In this document: piece after piece, positions 1 to 8,180 of the stretch
Layout: each line of letters opens with the position of its first letter
Position numbering within the stretch: the first letter of the stretch is position 1
Origin: Natronobacterium texcoconense
Lineage (GTDB): Archaea; Halobacteriota; Halobacteria; Halobacteriales; Natrialbaceae
Assembly (NCBI RefSeq): GCF_900104065.1
Contig: NZ_FNLC01000004.1
Coordinates: forward strand, 124,001-188,000
Reading direction: 5' to 3'
Length of the DNA: 64,000 nt
The notes under the pieces: generated by a model
Databases searched by the model: none
Seen by the model: the letters and a program-made list of their open reading frames with translations, nothing else
What the model was told of the DNA's origin: nothing
Made by a program: the position numbers and the translations under genes

Positions 1-701
1 CGACGACCGACGGTGGCCCGGAGAGAGAGGAAAGCAACGACACGAAAGGCCAGGTGTCGCTAGATAGCTTCGTCGACGATACTCGCAAACTCCTGACGCT
101 GACGTTCGGGCTCGTCTTGCTCGTCGTGATGATGAGCGGTCTCTACTACAGGGCCTTCCTCACGTTCCTGCCGGACCTGCTGAGTGACTTCCTCGCCGGG
201 CTGGTCGATATCGAACTGGTCGATCCGGACAGCCCCTACGCCGAGGAGTTCGACCTCGCACGGTACTTCTACGTCGCGATCCTGGTGTTTGGCGTCTTCG
301 GCCAGTACCTGGGCGGCTACCTCGCGGACCGCATCCCGGTCGAGCGGGCGCTCGTCTACGTGCTCGTGACGCTGACGATACTTGCCGTGCTGTTCGTCCC
401 GGCGACCGCGACGACTCCCGCGTTCGTCGTCGTCTCACTGTTGCTCGGCGTCGCGCTCTTTACGATCCAGCCGCTCCAGCAGGCCACGGTCGCGAAACAC
501 ACCTCTCCCGGAACGCGAGGGATCTCCTTCGGCTACACGTTCCTCGTCATCTTCGGGATCGGTGCGCTCGGTGCCGGACTCGCCGGCTGGGTGCTGACGG
601 TCGCCGGCGCTCGAGAACTGTTCCTCGTCCTCGGGACGATCGCCGTGATCGGTGCGACGATCGCGTTCGTCCTGCGTCGCGTCGACCGAAGCGCCGAATA
701 A
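1..701 (+). CDS. MFS transporter, C-terminal part (5' truncated by window edge)
   Basis: The reading frame is open from the left edge, so the gene starts outside the window. About 232 residues are visible. They begin with a short hydrophilic stretch, as in the central loop of a 12-helix carrier, followed by roughly six hydrophobic helices. These include a GQYLGGYLADRIPVER segment, which resembles the loop motif between helices 2 and 3 of a major facilitator half. A GTG at 54 could start a shorter product but would leave only half a transporter, so I treat it as internal. The gene is convergent with the TRAP permease, with only 5 bp between stop codons. The substrate is unknown. Confidence 0.75.
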   Translation, partial: TTDGGPEREESNDTKGQVSLDSFVDDTRKLLTLTFGLVLLVVMMSGLYYRAFLTFLPDLLSDFLAGLVDIELVDPDSPYAEEFDLARYFYVAILVFGVFGQYLGGYLADRIPVERALVYVLVTLTILAVLFVPATATTPAFVVVSLLLGVALFTIQPLQQATVAKHTSPGTRGISFGYTFLVIFGIGALGAGLAGWVLTVAGARELFLVLGTIAVIGATIAFVLRRVDRSAE

Positions 702-706
702 AACGG

Positions 707-2893
707 CTACTCGCGTCTCCCTCCGATTCCGGCGGTCACGTTCTGGAGTTTCTCGAGCGGTGACGCTTCGCCGACGGCCGCCTGCGTGAGATAGAGGAAC
801 GCGGCGACGCCGAGTGCCCCGAGCTGGACGAGCAACTCCGGATGGACCATCACGACGATACCGAGCACGACGAACAGGCCGCGAAGCCCGTACGTCGGCC
901 ACGTTCCGAGGTCGAACCGGTAGTTCAGTCCGTGGATTATCACCAGCCCACCCAGGAGGACGAGGGCGCTGATGAACAGCAGTCCCGAGCCGAACTCGCC
1001 CTGATGGTTGACGATGTCGGTGTGGTAGATGAAGGAGAACGGCAGGACGAAAAGCGGTGCAGAGATCTTGATCGCCTCGAAACAGGTCCGCCAGAAGTTC
1101 GAGCCGGCGATCCCGGTCGCCACCGCGACACACGTCGCGATCGGCGGTGTCAGCCCCGCCAGAATTGCGGCGTAGAACACGAAGAAGTGTCCTGCGAATT
1201 CGGGCAGGAAGAACTGTTCGACCAGCGTCGGCGCGATCAACAGGGCGACGATCGTGTACGCTGCCGTCGTCGGCATCCCCAGTCCGAGCAGGATGCAGAT
1301 GATCATCGCCATGATCGCCGCGACGATCAACACGCCACCCGAGAGGTCCATCAGAGTCAGCGATATCGCCGTCGGAACGCCGGTTGCCATCAGGATGTCG
1401 ACGACGCCGTTGATCGCTGCCAGGATAATCGCCACCGGTGCGAGGACGACGATTCCTTCGCGGAAGCCGTCGAACGTCTGTTTCAGCGTCCCGACGAACG
1501 TCCAGAACGTCAGCCGCAGGCTCGTCGTGTCGAACGCTTGCTTGCCTGTCGGGATGACGATGCCGAGCGTCGCCATCGTGACGACAGTCCAGAACGCCGA
1601 GGTCATCACGGTGAACTGGACGATACCGAGCAGGTACACCAGCAGGGCAAGCGGTATGCCGAACTTGACGGCCTCGAGGCCGAGTTCGAACCGCGTGAGG
1701 CGCTGGTCGAACATCTCGTCCATGTCGGGTTCCTCGATCTGTGGGGCGGCCGCGTAGTGGACGGCGACGACGATCGTTATCATCAGGATCGCCGCGGGAA
1801 TGAGTCCGGCGATGATGACGTCGAAGTAGGACATGCCGGGAATGAGCGTCGCCATGACGAACGCACCGGCACCCATCACGGGCGGGAGCACCTGTCCGGA
1901 GGTCGAGGCGACCGATTCGATCCCGCCGGCGGTTTCGGGCTTGACGCCGCTCTGTTTCATCATCGGGATCGTAAAGGAGCCGGTCATACCGGCGTTTGCG
2001 GTCTGACTGCCGTTGACCGAGCCGATGACGGCACTTGCGATGACGGCGGTCTGGGCGACACCGGAGTCGAGGTACTTCGCCGATTGTACTGCAGCACGGA
2101 GGATCAGGTCGAACGCGCCGTAGGCCTTGAGCATCCCCGCATAGAGGAGAAACAGCGCGATCCAGGCTGCTGTCAGCTGTGTCAGGAAGCCGAAGAAGCC
2201 ATCCATGCTGATCACGAGCACGCGGAGCATCCGCTGGTAGCCGATCCCGGTGTGTCCGAGCGTCCCGGGGATGAGGTAGCCGAACAGCCCGTACCCGATC
2301 CCTGCCAGTAACACGGCGAGGAACGTAATCCCGAACGCCCGCCACGTGACGTAGATCATCACGAGCGTAAACAGCGCCGCCATCACGAGTTCCGGCTGAG
2401 TCGCGCCACCCCGCCCAGCCAGATCTAATGCGTTGACGTAGACGTAGACGACCGTCGGAATCATCAGGAGAACGGCGACGATCAACGTCAGCGTGTCCCC
2501 GATATTTTCACGGGAGAACAGCGCCTTCACGTCCGTCCAGATGAACCGCTGTCCGCCACCGACCCGCTGTGCCATCTCGTGGAGCGCGTACAGTGCGATG
2601 ATCCCGCCGAGGAACCCCGCCCCGAACTGTGCACGCGAGGGAGCCTGGCCGGTCAGCTCCGCCTGGAGGTACGCCATCCACATGACGTACAGCCAGAACG
2701 GGATCGAGAGGACGCCGAGTAGCGTCCACAGCGTCGTCTTTCGTTTCAGACTCTCCGCCCCGACTCGTTCCCGAACGGCCGCACCGATGGACCGTTCTGC
2801 GAGGTCCTCGTCGACGTCTTTGACGGTCGACTCCTCGCTCGAAATATCGATGGCCTCGGTGTCGTCCTCGTCTATCGGTGGTCCATCGTCCAT
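707..2893 (-). CDS. TRAP transporter fused permease subunit (TAXI type)
   Basis: This 728-residue polytopic membrane protein has an acidic N-terminus of about 45 residues, then some 16-18 hydrophobic segments. That fits the fused small plus large permeases (4TM/12TM) of TAXI-type TRAP transporters. The core contains NGSQTANAGMTGS and ASTSGQVLPPVMGAGAF, which match the conserved loop of this family. It lies 65 bp downstream of the periplasmic-type binding protein on the same strand and forms an operon with it. TRAP systems import organic acids using an ion gradient. The substrate cannot be read from the sequence. Confidence 0.92.
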   Translation of the reverse strand: MDDGPPIDEDDTEAIDISSEESTVKDVDEDLAERSIGAAVRERVGAESLKRKTTLWTLLGVLSIPFWLYVMWMAYLQAELTGQAPSRAQFGAGFLGGIIALYALHEMAQRVGGGQRFIWTDVKALFSRENIGDTLTLIVAVLLMIPTVVYVYVNALDLAGRGGATQPELVMAALFTLVMIYVTWRAFGITFLAVLLAGIGYGLFGYLIPGTLGHTGIGYQRMLRVLVISMDGFFGFLTQLTAAWIALFLLYAGMLKAYGAFDLILRAAVQSAKYLDSGVAQTAVIASAVIGSVNGSQTANAGMTGSFTIPMMKQSGVKPETAGGIESVASTSGQVLPPVMGAGAFVMATLIPGMSYFDVIIAGLIPAAILMITIVVAVHYAAAPQIEEPDMDEMFDQRLTRFELGLEAVKFGIPLALLVYLLGIVQFTVMTSAFWTVVTMATLGIVIPTGKQAFDTTSLRLTFWTFVGTLKQTFDGFREGIVVLAPVAIILAAINGVVDILMATGVPTAISLTLMDLSGGVLIVAAIMAMIICILLGLGMPTTAAYTIVALLIAPTLVEQFFLPEFAGHFFVFYAAILAGLTPPIATCVAVATGIAGSNFWRTCFEAIKISAPLFVLPFSFIYHTDIVNHQGEFGSGLLFISALVLLGGLVIIHGLNYRFDLGTWPTYGLRGLFVVLGIVVMVHPELLVQLGALGVAAFLYLTQAAVGEASPLEKLQNVTAGIGGRRE

Positions 2894-2958
2894 TGTCGTG
2901 TCTCGTCCGATCGCAGTTGTCTTCCCGCGCTATACGTGGTCGACGACTGGAACGGCAG

Positions 2959-4005
2959 CTACTCCGTTTCTCCCTCGGACCAGCTGTCGTCCCAGACGTC
3001 GTTGTCCTGGTAGAACTCGACCATTCCGGGGTGGACGTCGACGTCTTCCATGATCACCTCGGTCATCACTTCTGGATCGTACTCGAGCGTCGTCGGGTCG
3101 GACTCGCGCATCGTGTCGTGGTGTTCGTCGGCGATCCGTGCCATCTCGTAGACGGCGTCGGGATCGACGTCGGGGCCGAACGCCCACTGTCCCTGCAGTG
3201 CCCAGAAGCTGATTTCGTCGAGGCCGAGTTCGCTGGTGACGTCCTGTTCGTAGCCGTAGGGCTCCTGTTCGACGAGCGCGGCGCCTTCTAGCTCTTCGAT
3301 GGACTCGCGGAACTGGTCGTCGGCTTCGATGGCGTACAGTTCGCCACCGCTTCGAACGTCGACTTCCTGACACCAGCCGGCGAGTTCGATGCCGTTCGAG
3401 CCGTACAGTGCGAGTGCGTCGACGCGGTCTTCCTCGACGGCTCCGGGGATGTCGTCGGTGTCTTCGTTGTTGATATCGTTTGCGTCCCAGATGCCGTCTT
3501 CACGCAGGAGCTGTTCCGTGAGCAGCCGAGTCCCGAACCCGGGTTCGATCGGGTAGATCGTGTAGCCGCCGTCACGGAGGTCTTCCGTCGACTCGATGCC
3601 TGAGCCGTCCATCGCAACCCAGTGCATCTCGAGACTCGTGAACAGGAACCCCTGCATCGGCATGTTCTCGACGGGGTTGTCGGCGAAGTCTTCCTCCTCG
3701 TTGATCGCCGCCTGCCAGGAGTTGTTGTCGACGCCGATGGTACTGAACTCGCCCTCGTCGAATTCGTACATGTTCGCGGTCCAGCCTTCGGTCTCCTGGA
3801 CGTCGATCTGTAGTTCGTCGCTGTGTTCGGACGCGGCTCGAGCGAGTGCCTGTCCCGCTGCTTGCGTCGCGCTGCCGCTTGCGGTGCCGGCTATCGTGAT
3901 CGTATGGTCTGCGTCACCACCGAGACAGCCAGCAGCACTGACGATCCCCACCGTTGCTGCACCTTTCAGGAAATTCCGCCTTCCCTGTGAGCGATTATCT
4001 GGCAT
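2959..4005 (-). CDS. TAXI family TRAP transporter solute-binding lipoprotein
   Basis: The 348-residue extracytoplasmic binding protein starts with a twin-arginine signal (GRRNFLKGAATVG) and a lipobox (SAAGC), so it should be exported folded and anchored by lipid. I chose the ATG at 4005 because it places the Tat motif at the N-terminus. An in-frame start 28 codons further upstream would bury the signal. The mature part has the TAXI pattern (GTASGSATQAAGQALARAA near the N-terminus, then a GFGTRLLTEQLL segment). It is the first gene of the two-gene TRAP operon. The 286 bp upstream are AT-rich and separate it from the divergent stress-protein gene. Confidence 0.9.
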   Translation of the reverse strand: MPDNRSQGRRNFLKGAATVGIVSAAGCLGGDADHTITIAGTASGSATQAAGQALARAASEHSDELQIDVQETEGWTANMYEFDEGEFSTIGVDNNSWQAAINEEEDFADNPVENMPMQGFLFTSLEMHWVAMDGSGIESTEDLRDGGYTIYPIEPGFGTRLLTEQLLREDGIWDANDINNEDTDDIPGAVEEDRVDALALYGSNGIELAGWCQEVDVRSGGELYAIEADDQFRESIEELEGAALVEQEPYGYEQDVTSELGLDEISFWALQGQWAFGPDVDPDAVYEMARIADEHHDTMRESDPTTLEYDPEVMTEVIMEDVDVHPGMVEFYQDNDVWDDSWSEGETE

Positions 4006-4260
4006 ACAAAACGGGTTTCCATGAGGGTGGTGAAAAGTGTAACTCCTATTTTCTGCCCAAATGGGCGCTAATCCTCCATACAATGCCAAATATCACTAAT
4101 ATTTTAATGTGTGTAGTGACAGATCCAGTCGCAATTACTGATGGCTCGAACAGGAAGCAGTCCCTCACGTCAATTATTATTGGCAACATTCATTCACTAT
4201 TGAGCGGCCGGAACGAGACTCGAGTGAGAAAATAGATACTTGACAGGAACCCGTCGTCAC

Positions 4261-4290
4261 GTATATTGTACCTCCCCTCACACTGTGTGA
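4261..4290 (+). promoter_or_regulatory. Promoter and palindromic operator of the universal stress protein gene
   Basis: A TATA-like GTATATTGTA at 4261-4270 lies about 27 bp before the ATG at 4292, as for a leaderless or nearly leaderless haloarchaeal mRNA. Directly between box and start codon is a 13-bp perfect inverted repeat, TCACAC-T-GTGTGA (4278-4290). A protein bound there would cover the transcription start. The repressor is unknown. Confidence 0.5.
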
Positions 4291-4291
4291 T

Positions 4292-4726
4292 ATGTACCGA
4301 GTGCTCTTACCGGTCGACGCCGATCCAGACCGTGCCACCGAACAGGTAGAGACACTGTTGTCGCTACCCGGCGACGAGGACGATCTCTCGGTGACGATTC
4401 TCCACGTCATCGAGGAAATCGACGCGGCGGCCGACGAAGCAGGCCCCACGTTCATCGAGGACCTCAACGAGTCGTTGCCCGAAATTCGGGACATTCCCGA
4501 CTCCGTCGATCAGGCCCAGCAACGCCTCGAGGAACACGGCATCGACACCGATCGTACCGAGATGGTCGGCGATCCGGCCGACAGCATCCTGCAGATCGCC
4601 GAGGAGACCGACGCCGACACGATCGTACTCGGCGCTCGAGATCGAACTCCCGTCGGAAAAGCCGTCTTCGGAAGCGTTACGCAGTCGGTAATCCTGGAGA
4701 CGGACCGGCCCGTTCTCGTCAGCTAA
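4292..4726 (+). CDS. Universal stress protein (UspA family)
   Basis: At 144 residues this is a single-domain Usp protein. It opens with MYRVLLPVDADPDRA, the usual first strand and nucleotide loop, and ends with VLGARDRTPVGKAVFGSVT before a PVLVS terminal strand. That segment corresponds to the G-x2-G-x9-G-S/T ATP loop, but the second glycine is an aspartate here, so ATP binding is uncertain. It is a soluble cytoplasmic protein, often induced by stress in the family. It is monocistronic and convergent with the HTH regulator that follows. Confidence 0.88.
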   Translation: MYRVLLPVDADPDRATEQVETLLSLPGDEDDLSVTILHVIEEIDAAADEAGPTFIEDLNESLPEIRDIPDSVDQAQQRLEEHGIDTDRTEMVGDPADSILQIAEETDADTIVLGARDRTPVGKAVFGSVTQSVILETDRPVLVS

Positions 4727-4759
4727 TCCCACCGATCGAGCCGAACGGTCGAGTCCGGC

Positions 4760-5461
4760 TCACTCCTCGACGATCGTGTCGAGCAGTTTCGTCTGTGCTG
4801 CCGCCAGATGTTCGGTAAACGTCGACCGGGCGACCCCGAGTTCCTCGGCGACGTCGGTCGCGTTCGCTCCTTTCGGGTAATCGAAGTATCCCATCTCGTG
4901 GGCCGTCTGGAGGATCTCCTGCTGTCGGTCGGTCAGTTCCTCGCGATCGACGATGACGGGATCGCCCGAGGTCTCTTCGTCTTTGGTCAAATCCTCGACG
5001 AGAACGCCGTCGAACTGCTCCCGGAGGTCGGCGACGATCGCGGAGATATCGTCGAGGTTCAGCGTGTGAAAGGACAGCAACAACGCCCCGTTCTGTGCCC
5101 GAACCGACGAGATCGGCGTTCCCGTCTCCTCGACGACCTCGCACGCACAGCTGCCGGTACCGTCGCGTTCGAACCGGTACCGTTCCTCGCGTTCGTTCGC
5201 CTGCACCGCCGTCATCTCGAGGTCGGTCCCGAGTTCGTCGGGCTCGAGGTCCTCGAGCGAGGCGTTCGCGGAGATTTCGAACTCCTCGACGATGACGTCG
5301 TCTCGATCGGGGTTGGGTTCGTTTCCGTCACCGGACGGTGATCGGGGGCTGGCTCGCGTTCTGGTAACGGAGTCGATCGACTCCTCGGTGGTCGCCGAGA
5401 TACTGGCAACCGGACAGTCGGCGGGATCTCGGACGACGACGGTGGCTCGGAACCCGGTCAT
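4760..5461 (-). CDS. HTH-10 (Bat-like) transcriptional regulator
   Basis: The 233-residue protein ends with a helix-turn-helix of the bacterio-opsin-activator type at about residues 170-230. This covers ELTDRQQEILQTAHEMGYF, then ATDVAEELGVARSTFTEHL. The N-terminal half is an unassigned mixed alpha/beta sensor-like region opening with MTGFRATVVVRDPADCPVA. Regulators of this architecture are numerous in haloarchaea and usually act as dedicated activators or repressors. The signal is unknown. It lies on the same strand as sepF but is separated from it by a strongly structured 60-nt hairpin element. Confidence 0.88.
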   Translation of the reverse strand: MTGFRATVVVRDPADCPVASISATTEESIDSVTRTRASPRSPSGDGNEPNPDRDDVIVEEFEISANASLEDLEPDELGTDLEMTAVQANEREERYRFERDGTGSCACEVVEETGTPISSVRAQNGALLLSFHTLNLDDISAIVADLREQFDGVLVEDLTKDEETSGDPVIVDREELTDRQQEILQTAHEMGYFDYPKGANATDVAEELGVARSTFTEHLAAAQTKLLDTIVEE

Positions 5462-5548
5462 ACATGGTTGTACGGCTTCGTTCTAATAACGCGCTGTCGT
5501 AATTCCCGCCGACTGGCAACTGCCGAACGTGTTCCCGACGTTCATACG

Positions 5549-5608
5549 GGCTACTGTCCGCTTCGGCACGACTGCGACGGTTCGTGCCGGGGCGTCGTTA
5601 CAGTAGCC
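5549..5608. other. Compound inverted repeat 3' of sepF
   Basis: An outer 9-bp perfect repeat, GGCTACTGT (5549-5557) with ACAGTAGCC (5600-5608), encloses an inner 8-bp perfect repeat, CGGCACGA (5564-5571) with TCGTGCCG (5582-5589). The inner loop has 10 nt. It begins 4 nt beyond the end of sepF and could be a processing or termination hairpin of that mRNA. It could also be a leader structure of the HTH regulator gene or a small mobile palindrome. No TATA-like box lies 30 bp before it on the plus strand. Confidence 0.55.
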
Positions 5609-5612
5609 GGTC

Positions 5613-5969
5613 TCACTGGCCGAGTTTCTCCCGGCTGACGTGGACGCCGGTCGGGGTGATAATCATCTGGTCGTCGCCTTTTCGTACGATGTCGCCGTTG
5701 ACCTCTTCGGCGACCTGTCGTAACTCGTCGACGATGTGTTCGACGGTACTGTCTTCGGTCCGGAGCCGAGTGACGTCGGCGATGACGATATCGCCGTCGT
5801 AGACGGCGTCTTTGATGTCGATCGCGTCGGCCTGACCGCTGACCTCCGCGATATGGACCTGCATCGTTGCGGCTGCCGACTCAGCCGAAACGTCGTCGAG
5901 ATCCAGTTCGACGTAGTCCTCGGCGGTCCGCGACTGGTCCCCGCCAAGGATTTTGCTCATGAGTCCCAT
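5613..5969 (-). CDS. sepF: Cell division protein SepF
   Basis: This 118-residue protein matches haloarchaeal SepF in length and layout. It has a short amphipathic membrane-targeting N-terminus (MGLMSKILGG), a brief acidic linker beginning with YVELDLDD, and the compact alpha/beta core that polymerises and tethers FtsZ to the membrane. A TATA-like box 27-30 bp upstream supports the start at 5969 and a leaderless mRNA. An ATG three codons later is a possible alternative. It acts on the inner face of the membrane at the division site. Confidence 0.9.
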   Translation of the reverse strand: MGLMSKILGGDQSRTAEDYVELDLDDVSAESAAATMQVHIAEVSGQADAIDIKDAVYDGDIVIADVTRLRTEDSTVEHIVDELRQVAEEVNGDIVRKGDDQMIITPTGVHVSREKLGQ

Positions 5970-5994
5970 TGCCGGTATCCATCATCGCCGCCAG

Positions 5995-6001
5995 TATAGT
6001 T
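5995..6001 (-). promoter_or_regulatory. TATA-like box of sepF
   Basis: AACTATA on the minus strand is centred 29 bp before the sepF ATG, which fits a leaderless transcript and supports the chosen start codon. Confidence 0.45.
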
Positions 6002-6198
6002 CTTACGTCAGACGGAACGTCAGTCTCGCCGACCAGTCACCCCGAAAACGGCTGATTCGTCGCCTGTCCATGGGTTTATTGTGTGTTTCCCGCCGTTTGA
6101 GTTATCGCTCCGATCGATTCACCGATGATCGCGTGGGGAGACTCGTGACTACTGACGACGAGTACCGTTTTTACGATTCAGTCTGACAGTTCGTACGT

Positions 6199-6966
6199 AT
6201 GACGTTCAGCATCTGCGTCCACGAGAGCTACGAGACGGCAGACGGCCAGTCCCACGAGCGGTTCGGCGTCGCCGTGACGACCCGCCTGCCGGGAGTCGGC
6301 ACCCTCTGCCCGTTCGTCAGCGAGAACGGTGCCGTCGCCACCCAGAGCCTGGTCAACGTCGACCTCGGACGGCGTGGCGTCGAGTACATAGACGACGGAC
6401 TCGCCGTCGACGACGCACTCGAGGCGCTGTTAAACGCCGACGATGGCGCACCCCAGCGCCAGCTACACGGCGTCGACGCCGACGGGACGTTCACGTTCTC
6501 CGGCGAGGAGTGTGGCGACTGGTTCGGTCATCTCGAGGGCGAGCACTTCACTGTCGCCGGCAACCTGCTCACCGGCGAGAGCGTCATCGAAGCGACCGCG
6601 GACGCCTACGAGTCCAACGCAGTCCACGAGACAACCGACCCCACCACGGGTCCGAACGCCGCCAGACGCGACGACGAGGACGACCCGGACCCGCTCGCGA
6701 AACGACTGATCGACGCGCTGGCGGCCGGCCACCGCGAGGGCGGCGACAAACGCGAGGAACTCACCGTCCAGAGCGCCGCGGTCGTCGTCGAGTCGACCGA
6801 GAGCCACGACATGACGCCGCCGTACAACGATCTGCGGGTCGACGCAACCGAGACACCGATCGCCGACCTGCGCGAGACCTACGACCTCGCCATGCAAGGG
6901 TACGAGACGTCGCTCGAGAAGTACGAGGAGGCGTACGAAGAGGATTCGCTCGCCGAAACAGAATAA
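6199..6966 (+). CDS. DUF1028 family protein
   Basis: The 255-residue soluble protein begins TFSICVHESYE and continues with FGVAVTTRLPGVGTLCPF and GAVATQSLVN. This is the typical N-terminal half of the DUF1028 family, which has an Ntn-hydrolase-like fold. The enzymatic activity of the family is not established, so I give none. The C-terminal 50 residues are charged and probably helical. A TTTTTACGA box about 28 bp before the ATG supports the start. It is convergent with the PUA protein gene, with no bases between the two stop codons. Confidence 0.82.
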   Translation: MTFSICVHESYETADGQSHERFGVAVTTRLPGVGTLCPFVSENGAVATQSLVNVDLGRRGVEYIDDGLAVDDALEALLNADDGAPQRQLHGVDADGTFTFSGEECGDWFGHLEGEHFTVAGNLLTGESVIEATADAYESNAVHETTDPTTGPNAARRDDEDDPDPLAKRLIDALAAGHREGGDKREELTVQSAAVVVESTESHDMTPPYNDLRVDATETPIADLRETYDLAMQGYETSLEKYEEAYEEDSLAETE

Positions 6967-7446
6967 CTAGCCGGTGAACTCGTAGAGTTCGTCGCCGACG
7001 TGGTGCAGCGAGTCGACGACTTTCCCTTCGTCGCCCGCCATCTCCGAGCCGTCGACGCGGGCGCGGCCGACCGCGAGCACCTTTCCGTGGGACTCCTCGG
7101 CGATGACGACCAGGTCGTCGGGAGAGATGTCCTCGGTCGCCTCCGTGATTCCTGGCCGCATCACGTCCGCGCCGTCGCTGACGAACGAGATCGCGCCCGA
7201 GTCGACAGTGACGAGGCGTCGCTCGGGTTCGTAGGCGTTCGCGCCCCGAACCGTCAGGAACGGCTCCTCGTCGAAGTGTGCGACCTGTGGCTCCCCGTCG
7301 ATCAGTACGACCTCCCAGTCGGTGTCCTCGAACTCGACGCGCTCGTAGGCGTCGCCGTCCGGCGAGACGCCCAGTTTCTCCTCGAGACCACTCTCGAGGT
7401 CCGAGACGGCGTCACTCCGGAGATGATGTCGGGATTTGACGTCCAT
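6967..7446 (-). CDS. PUA-domain RNA-binding protein
   Basis: The 159-residue protein ends in a PUA domain at about residues 75-150 (FLTVRGANAYEPERRLVTVDSG, then RPGITEATEDISPDDLVVI and KVLAVGRARVDG). This places it with the small archaeal PUA proteins thought to bind structured RNA. The exact target is not known. The frame stays open far upstream, but I chose the ATG at 7446. It is preceded at about 28 bp by a TTAAAT box, and the upstream extension would be arginine/serine-rich and unlike haloarchaeal protein. Confidence 0.85.
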   Translation of the reverse strand: MDVKSRHHLRSDAVSDLESGLEEKLGVSPDGDAYERVEFEDTDWEVVLIDGEPQVAHFDEEPFLTVRGANAYEPERRLVTVDSGAISFVSDGADVMRPGITEATEDISPDDLVVIAEESHGKVLAVGRARVDGSEMAGDEGKVVDSLHHVGDELYEFTG

Positions 7447-7606
7447 ATCGGTGTGTTCTACCGTCCCGGCCCATTTAAGGATTCGAGTTCCGCGCTCGCC
7501 ACTCGACGACCGGTGAGAGACCACGTCTCGCTGCGAGCGGTGACGGGCTAGCGCTGCCGGCGTATGCTGCCCGGAACACCTACTCCTCTCGAGGTGAACC
7601 GTCGGT

Positions 7607-8101
7607 ATGGAATCGGTCAGTGGCTGGCGTCCGCGACTCTCCGCTCGCGAGTTGCTGGTCGCGCTCGCGCTCGTCGTCGGCGTCAACGTTCTCGGTTCGG
7701 CTCCCGGCGTGCTCTTCAGTTCCGACACCGGATGGATCGACGAACCCTGGTTCTTCCCGCCGACGATCCTTTTCCCCGTCGTCTGGACGCTCCTGTTTAC
7801 CCTGATGGGCGTCGCACTCTTTCTCGTCTTGCGGCGCGGCCTCGAGCGCCGTGACGTCCGAATTGCGATCGCTGCTTTCGCCGTCCAGTTCGCCCTGAAC
7901 CTCGCGTGGACGCCGGCCTTCTTCGGTATGCAGCGCCCGGACCTGGGGCTCGCGGTGATCGTCCCACTGTGGCTGGCGATCGTCGGGACGATCGTCGCCT
8001 TCGACCGCGTCGATCGACTGGCTGCGGCCCTCCTCGTCCCGTATCTCGCCTGGGTGTCGTTCGCGACCGTGCTCAACTACGCGATCTACGCCGGAACGTA
8101 G
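7607..8101 (+). CDS. TspO/MBR family membrane protein
   Basis: The 164-residue protein has five predicted membrane helices. It carries the tryptophan-rich signature of the TspO/benzodiazepine-receptor family: EPWFFPPTILFPVVWTLLFTLMGVAL, followed by LNLAWTPAFFG. TspO proteins bind porphyrins and related ligands in the membrane. In halophiles the role is not settled. The gene lies between the divergent PUA gene and the flavoprotein gene, 79 bp downstream, on the same strand. Confidence 0.88.
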   Translation: MESVSGWRPRLSARELLVALALVVGVNVLGSAPGVLFSSDTGWIDEPWFFPPTILFPVVWTLLFTLMGVALFLVLRRGLERRDVRIAIAAFAVQFALNLAWTPAFFGMQRPDLGLAVIVPLWLAIVGTIVAFDRVDRLAAALLVPYLAWVSFATVLNYAIYAGT

Positions 8102-8180
8102 CCTCGAGCGACGCCACGGATGATCACTCGAGCGCATAGTCACGCCGTACGGTCAACCGTCTCCGGACCACCGTTCTCCC

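Noticed and set aside
435-2345. Long minus-strand frame overlapping the TRAP permease
   Set aside because: Arg/Asp-rich composition typical of out-of-frame GC-rich sequence. The overlapping permease frame has clear membrane helices and family motifs.
6967-8076. Fusion of the PUA protein with a 210-residue N-terminal domain
   Set aside because: The upstream part is antisense to tspO, basic and low in acidic residues, and a promoter lies between it and the PUA protein.
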